This document shows, piece after piece, positions 7,273 through 15,993 of a stretch of DNA of 46,708 nucleotides. The notes beneath the pieces were generated by a model. It was not told the DNA's origin, did not search any database, and was given only the letters and a program-made list of their open reading frames with translations. The translations under genes and the position numbers were made by a program. Each line of letters opens with the position of its first letter. Positions within the stretch are counted from its first letter, which is position 1. The stretch lies in contig JAUNBF010000029.1 in NCBI GenBank assembly GCA_030527185.1, forward strand, positions 1 to 46,708. Reading direction: 5' to 3'. Source of the DNA: Planctomycetia bacterium (GTDB lineage Bacteria; Planctomycetota; Planctomycetia; Pirellulales; Thermoguttaceae).

Positions 7273-8727
7273 TCAAGACTTTTCGGCAGGACGATCTTTC
7301 GCAGACCAGAAATGATGCCACAATTTTCCAGTAGCTTCCTGGACCTGTTTGGCCGTTTTCCGAATCCCCCCTTGCCGCAAGTGAGGAGAAAGCTGTCGGG
7401 CTTCCTGAATTCGCTCTATTTCCGTGAAAAAACCGCACAAAATTTGAAAGAATGCTTCAGGACTCTCTTCTTCCAATACCCAGTCCGCCTCACTCAACAC
7501 AAACGGCGTTTCCACAAGCTCCTTTTCCGTTTCAGAAACCTCCTTGCCAACCAAAACCACCAAGCACAATGGCGGCGTCCGGTGGGAATGGCTCTTTTTC
7601 CATTCCTGAAAGGCTTCCATGATTGCTCTATCCACGTCAGGGTCCGAATGGCAGACATCGTGAATCAGAACCACAACATCTACCTCCTCCAACCGTGCGC
7701 AAAGTTGTTCCCAAGGCCCCTGCAACGTCGGTTTTCGAGAGAAAAAGCTCTTTTTCAGCGTTCCCTCCTCTTCCGCACGCACGATCTGGAATCTTCCCCA
7801 TTCCGGGTGCGCGACGGTAAACAGAGGGTGTGGCGAAGTGGAATCAGGAAAACTTTTCCAATCGGCACCCGTAAAATGACGCTCGAAAAAGTCCTTTTCC
7901 ACCTCCGGGGAGGAAGCCGCCAGCCACAATGTCACAGGTTGCGAGAGCGGCTGCCTCTTTTCTTTTTGCATTTCGTGCCGCAATCGGCCACTGTAAAGCT
8001 CCACCGCATAATGCCCGATCAGTTCCAGCCCATAACGAAGCAACATCGTCTGGTGTTTTTGCAGAAAGGAAGAGGAAACTTGCCGATACAATTGGGCACG
8101 TCCTTCCCGCAAAATCCCCATCGCCGGATTCAGCAGAAAGGCCAGCGTCCGGTATGTGTTATAAACCGATGGGGTTTTGGTGTAAAAAGATTTCGCGTAC
8201 AAAAGATGTTTGAGCGTGACAAGATGCGTGCCGGGAACAATCTCGTCCAACTTTTCATGCAAATCGTACGCCACCTGTCGGGTAATCAGCGTCAACTGCG
8301 ACAACGGTACATCCAACTCCGGCTGGGATTTCTGTGGATGGTAAAAAGAAGCCGCCTGACGCGCCACGTCCTGAATAACTTGAAAATAGGTATTGGCATC
8401 TTTCCAGTCCAGCGTATCGCAGGATATTCCCTGAACATATTCCCGTACCCTGGCAAAAGCCTCTTTTTCTCCGTTCGACCAATACTCCTCTTCCGGGACA
8501 AACAGTTCCGGGGTCGCCAGCCGTGAGGCCAAAAAACAGACGACCGCATACGCCACGAGCGAACAGACCAGCCCAATGAGCATGGTATAAATGAAGAGGT
8601 GGTGAACAAAAAGATAATAAAATCCCACCCCTGCCGCCAGAATTCCATCCACCAGCAGGAGAAAAAGCGGAAAATGCCAGAGGAAAGCCTTGAAAGATTT
8701 TCCTTGTATGAGGTGACGATGTTTCAT
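7273..8727 (-). CDS. Membrane-anchored GTPase-like protein lacking a P-loop
   Basis: The 484-aa protein starts with two membrane helices (about 15-40 and 45-68), followed by a large cytoplasmic part. The stretch GHYAVELYSGRL (238-249) and the strand after it (PVTLWLA, 264-270) resemble membrane GTPases of the YcjX/DUF697-like kind, where the strand leads into the G1 loop GxxxxGKS. Here that loop reads ASSPEVEKD and has no GKS. The later VDVVVLIHDV (349-358) and LCLVVLVGKEV (387-397) look like the strands that carry G3 and G4 in a GTPase, but NKxD is also absent. I therefore read it as a nucleotide-binding fold that has probably lost catalysis. No ribosome-binding site is evident. It stands alone between the repeat element at 8745-8804 and the rnf promoter. 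Function unknown. Confidence 0.6.
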   Translation of the reverse strand: MKHRHLIQGKSFKAFLWHFPLFLLLVDGILAAGVGFYYLFVHHLFIYTMLIGLVCSLVAYAVVCFLASRLATPELFVPEEEYWSNGEKEAFARVREYVQGISCDTLDWKDANTYFQVIQDVARQAASFYHPQKSQPELDVPLSQLTLITRQVAYDLHEKLDEIVPGTHLVTLKHLLYAKSFYTKTPSVYNTYRTLAFLLNPAMGILREGRAQLYRQVSSSFLQKHQTMLLRYGLELIGHYAVELYSGRLRHEMQKEKRQPLSQPVTLWLAASSPEVEKDFFERHFTGADWKSFPDSTSPHPLFTVAHPEWGRFQIVRAEEEGTLKKSFFSRKPTLQGPWEQLCARLEEVDVVVLIHDVCHSDPDVDRAIMEAFQEWKKSHSHRTPPLCLVVLVGKEVSETEKELVETPFVLSEADWVLEEESPEAFFQILCGFFTEIERIQEARQLSPHLRQGGIRKTAKQVQEATGKLWHHFWSAKDRPAEKS

Positions 8728-8744
8728 AAAAAAACATTTACCAA

Positions 8745-8804
8745 ACGACTACCCATGAAAATACGGCATGAACAACCATAATTACCAATTACCAATTATC
8801 AATT
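8745..8804 (-). repeat. Composite intergenic repeat: conserved 30-mer plus heptamers
   Basis: Positions 8745-8774 match 33762-33791 in 28 of 30 bases (core AAAATACGGCATGAACA). Directly beside it (8780-8804) are three and a half heptamers of AATTACC/AATTATC. Read on the minus strand the heptamers come first, starting just after the stop of the cytochrome gene, and the 30-mer follows. The element fills most of the gap between 8727 and 8812. Confidence 0.7.
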
Positions 8805-8811
8805 TAAAAAA

Positions 8812-10512
8812 CTACTCCGTCTCTTCCTCTTCTTTATGCTCAATACAGGGCCAGTAAAGGTCAAAATCGAAATAGGGACTGTTGTCCAAATCGTGACAGG
8901 TGATACAGAGCGTCTTTTTCGCGTCCTCCATCGTCACGCGAACCGCCTGACGCAGCTTTTCCTGCAAGGCCGCGTCGGTTCCCATTTCCGCCTCGATATG
9001 TTTGGAGCCGGGACCGTGACACGATTCACACCCCACTTTCGACAGGTGCGGCGTCTTTTCCATATCCAAAAATCCCGACTGATACGGCGTGGCATGTTCA
9101 ATATTCCAACCCACCACATGGCACACGATACATTCTGGATCCGCAGTACGAGTTGGCGTCGAATCTTTCAACGATTTCCACGCCTTGAAATGCCGCGATT
9201 TTCGCCAGATTTGATACGATTCCTCATGGCACGATTCGCAACGATCCGAGCCGACATACGTTCCGTGCGTTTCCTGTGCCGGATTCTTCAGGGGACGGAT
9301 TCCGAGACCTTCCAGCCCGGTACGCTTTAATTGATCCTGGTACAACGCCATCAAATCGAGAATTTTCTGCGAAAAGGCAAATCGGGAATCCATGGGAACC
9401 CGTTCGTAACGTACCGGATTCTCGTCGTCATCGTAAATTCCCAAAGCGATACAGTGCATCCCCTTTTCCCCTACCGTTGCCAGATACTGCCCCGTTTCTT
9501 CCAATATCTCGATATGCGACGGCGGAACAGGAGTTCCCATGACCGACACAATCACATCCACATCAGGATATTCCCTGGCATATTTCCGACACTCCTCAAT
9601 CGAGGCATACGCCAGCAACACCACAAAATCCGACTTGCTTTTCAACAACGGAACAATTCGTTTCAGAGAAGCATCGGCTGGTGCAAAACGGATTTCATCA
9701 TTACGAACTTCTTCCCGTTCGACATCTCCCAAAATGCCCAAAATACCAATTCGGATTCCGTTACGAATCAAAACTTTCGCCGGAGGAAGAATTTCCGCGT
9801 TCATTTCAAAAAGACCTACATTGGAACTGACGAACAGGTGGCCGGAACGCCCCGGATTCGTGACTTCCGAGAGCAAATCGCCTGCTGGAAACGTCAAATC
9901 GATATTTCCCAGCGTAATCGCGTCGTAACCCATTTCCCGCAACATGTTGACCGCAAACAGAAATTTGATTTTGGCCTGTTGGGTAAAACCGGGACTGATG
10001 CCGCCTGTATCGAGAAAAACAGGGTTCCATCCCTTTTCTTCCAACTCCTGGAAAAAGGTGGCACGACGGGATAAGCCCCCCATCATCCGTTCCATTCCCG
10101 CACACCCGCACGGTTCCAGATACCCGTTCAAACGCCCGGTGAGAATCAACGTCACCACCGGTTTTTCCCATCCCTCAAAAATGGCTCCATTTTCCGCTAT
10201 CGGATCGAACGGCTTGTTGGGGTCAATACCACGACGGGAAGGTCGGTATTCTTCCGCAGGTCGGGAAGAGGTGGGGGCAACTCCCGAAGTGACTTCCGAA
10301 AGGGAGACGACAGGACGCACAGCGGAATCGACGATAAAGGGTGTCTTCTGCTGAATCGGAGAAACCAACGGCGGAACTTCTGCCTCGCTCTGCGAAGTGG
10401 AAACCACGTTCGGTGCAGGAACTGGCATCAGCGACCAGACAAAAACCACCACGGCTATTCCCAACATCCCGGTCAGAAGCATGAAAACCCGTTTGGAAAT
10501 GAAATTGTTCAT
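8812..10512 (-). CDS. Exported metallophosphatase-like/tetraheme cytochrome c fusion
   Basis: A 566-aa protein with an uncleaved or cleaved N-terminal helix (about 11-28), a proline-rich linker, a 5'-nucleotidase/UshA-like metallophosphatase domain (about 130-360) and a C-terminal multiheme domain. The first domain shows GYLEPCGC followed by GGLSRRA and then a GNIDLTF stretch. The usual metal-binding Asp-His pair at its first strand is replaced by GRLNG, so it may not be catalytic. Four CXXCH heme sites lie at about 425 (CESCH), 461 (CIVCH), 495 (CESCH) and 536 (CITCH), in the manner of cytochrome c554-type domains. The start has AGGAT about 6 bases upstream. It is the last gene of the FHA-led run and probably an extracytoplasmic electron carrier. 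Its donor and acceptor are unknown. Confidence 0.8.
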   Translation of the reverse strand: MNNFISKRVFMLLTGMLGIAVVVFVWSLMPVPAPNVVSTSQSEAEVPPLVSPIQQKTPFIVDSAVRPVVSLSEVTSGVAPTSSRPAEEYRPSRRGIDPNKPFDPIAENGAIFEGWEKPVVTLILTGRLNGYLEPCGCAGMERMMGGLSRRATFFQELEEKGWNPVFLDTGGISPGFTQQAKIKFLFAVNMLREMGYDAITLGNIDLTFPAGDLLSEVTNPGRSGHLFVSSNVGLFEMNAEILPPAKVLIRNGIRIGILGILGDVEREEVRNDEIRFAPADASLKRIVPLLKSKSDFVVLLAYASIEECRKYAREYPDVDVIVSVMGTPVPPSHIEILEETGQYLATVGEKGMHCIALGIYDDDENPVRYERVPMDSRFAFSQKILDLMALYQDQLKRTGLEGLGIRPLKNPAQETHGTYVGSDRCESCHEESYQIWRKSRHFKAWKSLKDSTPTRTADPECIVCHVVGWNIEHATPYQSGFLDMEKTPHLSKVGCESCHGPGSKHIEAEMGTDAALQEKLRQAVRVTMEDAKKTLCITCHDLDNSPYFDFDLYWPCIEHKEEEETE

Positions 10513-10594
10513 AAAATATCCTATCCCACCATTACGAAACCTTCATTCCGCAATTTTTCTTTTTCGCCCGATAAAAGGCATTCTATCTCGTCGT

Positions 10595-11776
10595 CTAAAA
10601 TATGGTAAATCGCAGACCGATGCGCATCGGTTCCTCTTCGTTTGTCTGAAGAAGGAGCAAGCCCATCTCTTCCGGCTGGTCGCCCCAGTAATTGCACGCG
10701 GGGGCGTCGGCTGGAATCGTGATCGTCAACGGCGTTCGGCTGGTCTGCGTCTCCTTCATCCGGGACGTTTCTCCCAATTTCACCTGCACAAAATCGGGCG
10801 TTACTCCCTTGATTTCCAAGGGATACCGGTCGTAATTCTCCCCCTTCACAATCAACCAGAGCGTTCGCTCCAGTTTTTCCCCCTGATGAAGACTGTCGAG
10901 CGTCAAAATCCCCTTTTCTTCATTCCAGCCCTGTCCATGCAGCGTCAGAGGTTCTCCCACCACGCCATGAATCATCAGGGAAAGTTCCGGTCGTTTCGCG
11001 GAATTGGTTTTCAGCCGTAATTTTTGCTGAAACGCTCCGCGTGGCAGGCCTGGTTTCAGGGTCAGCACCAGCACTTTCCCCGACTTGGCCTCAGGAACGT
11101 TCCGCAGTTCTTCCGGCGCAAGCGACTCCACCGTTCCTTCCAAAAAAGGTTCCAGCGTCTCTTCCTCCCACGCCAGTTCAGTCACTTCCAACGGCGTTTC
11201 TTCCGAAGAAAAGAGCGGAATACGAGTCGTTTTTTCCTGATTTTCCAATAACCGCCCCACATTCCATTCCGGTTCCTGCCACCAGACAGGTGCTTCCCGC
11301 TTCCCTGTCAGTGTCAGCGAAATTTCCGCAAAATCGGGGTCATTCGTATAAAGGAGAACCGATTGTTCCAGCGTCCCTTTCAAATTTCTCAATTGAAGTT
11401 GTACCGCAATGGTGGCGGATTCACCAGGCGGAACGGTCGTTTGGGAAATCGTGGCACCGGTACAATGACAACTGGTCGGTCCCAGAGAAAGTTGGAGGGG
11501 TTGTTCTCCCGCGTTGCGAAGGACGAAATCGTGGGAAATTTCCTGCACATCTTCCGAAATCACTCCCAAATCGAAAACCCGCTCCACTTCCACACGAGGG
11601 CGCTGAGCAACGTTGTCCGTTCCGTTCCCCCAACTTTCCAGAGGCAGAACCCCTTCCCCGGCAGCCGGATCGGCAAAGGTCTGCGGCCAGTCCTGAAAAC
11701 GGAGGGTACCAGTCATGAATCCAAGCAAAAAGCCCACCACAATCGCTGTTGCCAACAGGAATACTCTTTTTTTCAT
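10595..11776 (-). CDS. DUF1573 domain protein, exported
   Basis: The 393-aa protein has an N-terminal hydrophobic segment (about 5-24) that is a signal peptide or anchor. A DUF1573 (immunoglobulin-like) domain follows at about 65-155, with its hallmark CHCTGATISQTTVPPG. The rest looks like further beta-sandwich repeats without a named family. DUF1573 proteins are abundant in planctomycetes and their role is unknown. The start is 3 bases after the stop of the preceding small gene, so the two are co-translated. An 82-base gap leads to the cytochrome gene. Function cannot be given beyond an envelope location. Confidence 0.8.
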   Translation of the reverse strand: MKKRVFLLATAIVVGFLLGFMTGTLRFQDWPQTFADPAAGEGVLPLESWGNGTDNVAQRPRVEVERVFDLGVISEDVQEISHDFVLRNAGEQPLQLSLGPTSCHCTGATISQTTVPPGESATIAVQLQLRNLKGTLEQSVLLYTNDPDFAEISLTLTGKREAPVWWQEPEWNVGRLLENQEKTTRIPLFSSEETPLEVTELAWEEETLEPFLEGTVESLAPEELRNVPEAKSGKVLVLTLKPGLPRGAFQQKLRLKTNSAKRPELSLMIHGVVGEPLTLHGQGWNEEKGILTLDSLHQGEKLERTLWLIVKGENYDRYPLEIKGVTPDFVQVKLGETSRMKETQTSRTPLTITIPADAPACNYWGDQPEEMGLLLLQTNEEEPMRIGLRFTIF

Positions 11777-11779
11777 CGG

Positions 11780-12061
11780 CTATTTCCCAATCTTTTCCAC
11801 GACTTCCTGAAAAACATCCTGAAACTCCTTCCGGGAAAGTTCCTGCAACGTTTTTCCCCGTTTTTGAATATTTTCGTTGACCTTACAAACCGTCTCCTGC
11901 ATCCACTCGTGCGTCTGTTGGGAACCACCCACCAGCGCAAAGTTTTCACCACGTGTCAGACGAACCTCCCCATCGGCATGATCCAGTCCAACACCCAGCA
12001 TGGATGTAATCGGCGCTTCCTCCTGAGGAGAAACCGGTTTTCTATCATCTGAAGGATTCAT
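11780..12061 (-). CDS. Small hypothetical protein between FHA and DUF1573 genes
   Basis: A 93-aa protein I do not recognise. It has no signal peptide, no membrane segment and one cysteine. The C-terminal half (about 50-93) is charged and probably helical. The ATG at 12061 is chosen because a strong AGGAGG lies exactly 6 bases before it; an upstream TTG two codons earlier would overlap this site. The stop lies 3 bases before the DUF1573 start, and the gene is 39 bases after the FHA gene, so it belongs to the same operon. A structural or adaptor role with the FHA protein is only a guess from context. Confidence 0.75.
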   Translation of the reverse strand: MNPSDDRKPVSPQEEAPITSMLGVGLDHADGEVRLTRGENFALVGGSQQTHEWMQETVCKVNENIQKRGKTLQELSRKEFQDVFQEVVEKIGK

Positions 12062-12100
12062 GGGCAACCTCCTGTAGGAATGATTTTCTGGAATGTGTTC

Positions 12101-12697
12101 CTACTTCAATTTAGCCTGGTTAAGAATCGCCTTGATCGTATCTGCCGCCGCGTTACGGGTCGATTCCTGGAGTTTCTTTTCACGGGCCAGAGCATCCTCA
12201 TCCACTTCTTTCCGTCGGCCTTCCTGGGGACCTCTCTGTTTACGCCGGACAAATTCAGGAAGTTCCTCTTCCGTAGGGGCTTCTTCGTCAAAAATGGCAA
12301 AAATATCAAGTTCGTCATCTTCTTTTCTCTCATTTTTTTGCGAAACCCGCGACGCCGCTTCGCTGATGGAGTTCACTTTCGGCTTTTTCTTGCCACTGAT
12401 TCCGACGGTCAGTTGAACTTCAAACGTCAGGGAACCGACGCGAAGCTGATCCCCATTTTTCAGTTCCCGCTCTCCTTCGACACGTTTCTCATTGACAAAG
12501 GTTCCGTCCGGCGTATCCAAATCCCGAACCCCCGCGTAACCTTCTTTCCGAAGGATGGTACAGTGATGACGTGCCACACCATCTCCGCCCGGACGCAAAT
12601 GGCATTTGGACGACTTTCCTATATGGAACTCCGAATGATTGACACGAATTTCCTGTCCGGCATGTTTCCCATTTTTCACGACCAGTTTCACATCCAT
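12101..12697 (-). CDS. FHA domain protein
   Basis: The 198-aa protein starts with a forkhead-associated domain (about 1-95), which binds phosphothreonine peptides. Visible motifs are HIGKSSKCHL (25-34), VARHHCTI (41-48) and DLDTPDGTFVN (59-69). In the last motif the usual S-x-N-G-T has become T-P-D-G-T. The second half is acidic and then basic and helical (from about 115), with no membrane helix. It is the first gene of the minus-strand run toward 8812, behind a good promoter at 12761-12789. A Ser/Thr kinase partner is not encoded in the window. Confidence 0.88.
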   Translation of the reverse strand: MDVKLVVKNGKHAGQEIRVNHSEFHIGKSSKCHLRPGGDGVARHHCTILRKEGYAGVRDLDTPDGTFVNEKRVEGERELKNGDQLRVGSLTFEVQLTVGISGKKKPKVNSISEAASRVSQKNERKEDDELDIFAIFDEEAPTEEELPEFVRRKQRGPQEGRRKEVDEDALAREKKLQESTRNAAADTIKAILNQAKLK

Positions 12698-12760
12698 TTT
12701 TTACCCCGCTGAAAACATCCTCTGGATACCGTCAAAAGCATTTTTTCTCACTTACACTAT

Positions 12761-12789
12761 ATCTTACACCATTTTGAAAAAAAAGTCAA
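12761..12789 (-). promoter_or_regulatory. Candidate promoter of the FHA-led operon
   Basis: On the minus strand TTGACT (12784-12789) and TAAGAT (12761-12766) are separated by exactly 17 bases, 5 of which at the upstream end belong to a run of eight T. The transcript would begin near 12754, about 57 bases before the FHA start. It is divergent from the promoter at 12861-12889. Confidence 0.5.
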
Positions 12790-12860
12790 TTTCACCCCCT
12801 CTAGAAATTCTGTGGGAAGGAAAATTTTCAAAAAAAGAATAAAATTTTTTAAAAAACACT

Positions 12861-12889
12861 TGCAATTTATTTTTTCTTTGATTATACTA
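12861..12889 (+). promoter_or_regulatory. Candidate promoter of the PEP-CTERM/DUF1559 pair
   Basis: TTGCAA (12861-12866), a 17-bp AT-rich spacer and TATACT (12884-12889, 5 of 6 consensus). Transcription would begin near 12896 and is followed by GGAGAGG at 12931-12937, 4 bases before the ATG at 12942. Together these sites show that the true gene start is at 12942, upstream of the G tract. Confidence 0.6.
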
Positions 12890-12941
12890 ATAAGGTATTG
12901 GCGGTTTTAAGTACGGTGGCACAAACACAAGGAGAGGACTC

Positions 12942-15019
12942 ATGAAACAATCCTGGGTATTGGTTTTTTCGCTCGCAATATTAATTTGCGGGGGGGGGGT
13001 AGAGTAGGAAATCTTTTCTGCACATTGGGATATGGCGCGGTAACGCTGAATGTCCCGACGGGAGAAGTCAAACAAAGTGAGTCGGAGTACGCCACGGGAA
13101 TCACGGGTGCCGAATCGGTTCTGAAAACCGGCAGTGGAACGTTTCTTTACGACGTGGCCAATTCCTATACCGGAACGACGACTGTCGAAGCAGGAACGCT
13201 GCAAATTTCCTCGCTCTTTGGAGGTTACAGCTCGGTGGGCACGATGACCGTGAAAAAGGGAGCGACGCTGGATATTCTGCAAACGGGAGTCTTTTACCAT
13301 CCTCTCAACATGGACGGAGGAACGGCCATCACGAGTGGAAATGTGACTTATGCCGCCGCCATTCCAGCCACCGCCCAGACCGAATCGGTTCTGGAAGTGG
13401 CGGGAAACCAAAGCATGAATATACGCCGCGCGTTTTCCGGTACGGGGACGCTGACGAAAACAGGAACAGGAGGTATCCAATTAAACGGAACGGGAGCCGT
13501 GGATGTTACCACCTTCACAGGAAAATACATCCAGGAGGAAGGTTATCTCCGCATTACTTCCGCAAGCGAAAATCCCACCATGAGCCAGACGAGTCGAAAT
13601 GCAAGCTACGTCACGGGTGTGGAAGGAAAGGTGAGCGGCGGTTTTCAAATCTACTCCACCAACCCGAACCAGATTCATTTGTGGGGCGACCTTTCAGGAA
13701 CGGGAGATGTGGTAATCCAGGGAAGTTCCTCATCTTCCGCATCCATGCAGGTCGGATTCCTGGGAAACGATTCGGAATTATCAGGAAATCTCCTGGGAAC
13801 GAGTGAACATCTTCTGAAAGTGGAAAAAGTGGGAACCGGGACGTGGACGCTTTCCGGCACGAACAGCAACGTTCAGATGACCGTTTCGGAAGGAACCATG
13901 CAATGGCTCTCGAATGGGGCAGGTGGCGGTGGCAGTGCTTCCGGCGCTCGCGTCACCATGGTCAAGACGGGCGGGACGCTCGAAATTGGAAATGCCCTAA
14001 CCGTTTTCAATGAAATTCTTTTGGAGGGAGGCACTCTGGAAATCGCCTCGGGTTTCCGTTTCACGCACGCCGGACTTTTAACGATGGCGGAAGGAACCAC
14101 TTCCATCGTGGATGTGGCGGGAGCCTACAACATGCGTCGTCCGATGTCGGGAACCGGAACGGTCACAAAAACTGGAACGGGCTATGTGGTGATCGATGCT
14201 TTTTACAATGCGGAAAATTTTCATGGCACGTGGATCAATCAGGAAGGAAAAACCATCTGGGCTATAAACGGCAACTCATCAGACGTTTCCACCGTGAATA
14301 ATTACTGGATGACCAGTCCCACGGCAACGTATGTCACGGGTGTGGAAGGTTTCCAGAGCGACGGATTGGAGATTTACTCTGGAAATGAGGCTCTGACGTA
14401 TCGTATGGGGATGTTGGAAGGGACGGGAAATTTGACGCAAAAAGCGGATTCTCAAGATAAAGTTTCCATCCAGGTGGGAAATAAAGGAACCGACGGCACA
14501 CTGTCTGGCAGTATTGTCGGATTGGAAAATCATGGATTTACGTTTGAGAAGGTGGGAGAAGGGACCTGGACGTTGGCAGGGGATAACCGTCAAAGTTATG
14601 CCGATTTCAAAATTACGGCGGGAATTCTGGAAGTGGCCGGTTCTTTGAAGGCTCGGAGTCTGGATTTGGCAGGCGGGGATTTTCTGTTGGACTACCACGC
14701 CGGAATGGATGTTGGAGTGGAAACGTTGAGCCTTCTGGACGATTCTGCCTTTTGGATTTCGCTGGAATCTTATGCGGGGGACGATGCCGTTCTTTTCTCC
14801 GTTACCGATTTTGGAGAGGTTTTTCTGGAGAATGGAATCATGCAAATTTCGGAAAGTTTGTATCCTTATTTCAATACCGTAGTGGATTTGGGAGGGGATT
14901 TGTACCAATTGACCCGCCAGTCTTCCGTGCCGGAACCTGCCACCTGGGGACTGTTTTTAGGGCTGTTGGGATGTTGGTGGGCAGGCAAGTGCCGAAATTT
15001 TCCAAAAAGGGGGAAGTGA
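12942..15019 (+). CDS. PEP-CTERM autotransporter-repeat surface protein, frame broken at a G10 tract
   Basis: Translation signals (GGAGAGG, ATG at 12942) open a signal peptide, MKQSWVLVFSLAILIC, that runs into ten G (12990-12999) and then stops at TAG 13005. The body of the protein continues in another frame from 12986-12988 to the TGA at 15017-15019. Eleven or eight G would join both into about 690 codons. The body has several autotransporter-associated beta-strand repeats of the type KTGTGxxxLxG...GTL (for example at about 13117-13215, 13450-13500, 13823-13905, 14161-14180, 14551-14640). It ends with a PEP-CTERM signal: VPEPATW, a hydrophobic segment and basic residues. The family predicts export and sorting to the cell surface. 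In the sequence as given only a 21-aa peptide would be made from the proper start. Either this is a phase-variable OFF state, or a sequencing/assembly error in the G run. Confidence 0.8.
12990..12999 (+). repeat. Poly-G tract (G10) inside a signal-peptide coding region
   Basis: Ten consecutive G, the longest G run in the window, lie 16 codons after the ATG of the PEP-CTERM gene and set the frame between its signal peptide and its body. They are followed by TAGAG, as is the G8 run at 33813-33820. Confidence 0.8.
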
Positions 15020-15993
15020 TGAAAAAAGCCTTTACGCTGGTGGAATTACTGGTGGTCATTGCCATTATCGGAATGCTTGTCGGACTGCTTCTGCCCGCCG
15101 TCCAGCAGGCACGGGAAGCGGCCAGAAAAGTGCAGTGTACCAACAACTTGCGTCAATTGAGTCTGGCTTGTCATAACCATACTTCCTCCCACGGAGGGGA
15201 TTTCTTTCCACCTGGAATCGGCCTGGAGGATTATGGCGACGGCACGGGGTACGGAGCGTATGGTTTGAATGTTTATTTATTGCCCTATCTGGAACAGATG
15301 GGGTTGTATCAGCAGATCGAACCCACCATGAAAACCCTTTCGGCATGGAGCTACTCCAACCAGACCGTCAAACAGGCACAAATAGCCATGTTACGATGTC
15401 CCAGTTGGCATTGGCCGGTCAGTTCCGGTTCTCTCATCTATTATCACGGCGTTTGCGGAGCCTTCGTCACGCAGGCGGAGGTGGACGCGCTGCCGGAAGG
15501 TGAAAAATTACGGATTCCCACCTGGTACACCCAAGACCCCAAAACAGGAAATTCCCAGAATGTGTGTGGAAAAGTACCGCGTAATGGGATTTTTGCCTTT
15601 GCGGAAAAGGTGGCGTTGAGTTCCTGCCGGGATGGTTTGAGCCAGACGTTGATGTTGGGAGAACTCTACCAACAGGACACGGAGGGAGCCATTCCAGGTG
15701 GATGTCGAAACTGGATCCTAGGCAACTACACCCATGCCGGGATGTACAGTTTGAAAGTGATTCGTGTCGGATTGAACGAAAAACGAGCCAGAAAAGATAG
15801 CAGTTCCGATACGCTGGATGCGGGAAACATTCCTTTCAATCATTTTCCGTTCCGTTCGGATCATCCTGGAGGTGTCCATTTTTCACGCGGCGATGGCAGT
15901 GTTCAATTTTATTCGGAGGGAATCGAAACAAGTATCCTGAAACGTCTCGCAACCCGCAACGGTGGAGAAGTGTTGAAGGAAGGTTCCTTTTAA
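15019..15993 (+). CDS. DUF1559 prepilin-like protein
   Basis: This 324-aa protein has a type IV pilin-like leader: MKKA followed by FTLVELLVVIAIIGMLVGLLLPAVQQAREAA-type sequence, with cleavage expected after A4 (more often Gly). The DUF1559 body follows and closes with the HPGGVHFSRGDGSVQF motif. Such proteins are numerous in planctomycetes and are thought to be secretion pseudopilins or surface proteins. The ATG overlaps the stop of the PEP-CTERM gene (TGATG at 15017-15021), with AGGGGG just upstream, so its translation is probably coupled to that gene. A longer in-frame reading from 14752 lies inside the PEP-CTERM gene and is not credible. Its 3' end overlaps the convergent radical SAM gene by 4 bases. 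Confidence 0.92.
   Translation: MKKAFTLVELLVVIAIIGMLVGLLLPAVQQAREAARKVQCTNNLRQLSLACHNHTSSHGGDFFPPGIGLEDYGDGTGYGAYGLNVYLLPYLEQMGLYQQIEPTMKTLSAWSYSNQTVKQAQIAMLRCPSWHWPVSSGSLIYYHGVCGAFVTQAEVDALPEGEKLRIPTWYTQDPKTGNSQNVCGKVPRNGIFAFAEKVALSSCRDGLSQTLMLGELYQQDTEGAIPGGCRNWILGNYTHAGMYSLKVIRVGLNEKRARKDSSSDTLDAGNIPFNHFPFRSDHPGGVHFSRGDGSVQFYSEGIETSILKRLATRNGGEVLKEGSF

Noticed and set aside
7172..7438. N-terminal extension of the small RseC-like protein
   Set aside because: It would overlap the end of the GTPase-like gene and the promoter; ATG at 7171 has a proper AGAGG and begins where the typical cysteine part begins.
12986..12988. TTG as the true start of the PEP-CTERM protein
   Set aside because: It has no ribosome-binding site and would leave an exported protein without a signal peptide, while a complete start with signal peptide lies at 12942.
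14752..15018. Longer reading of the DUF1559 gene
   Set aside because: It lies inside the PEP-CTERM gene in another frame and would bury the prepilin leader, which must be at the N-terminus.
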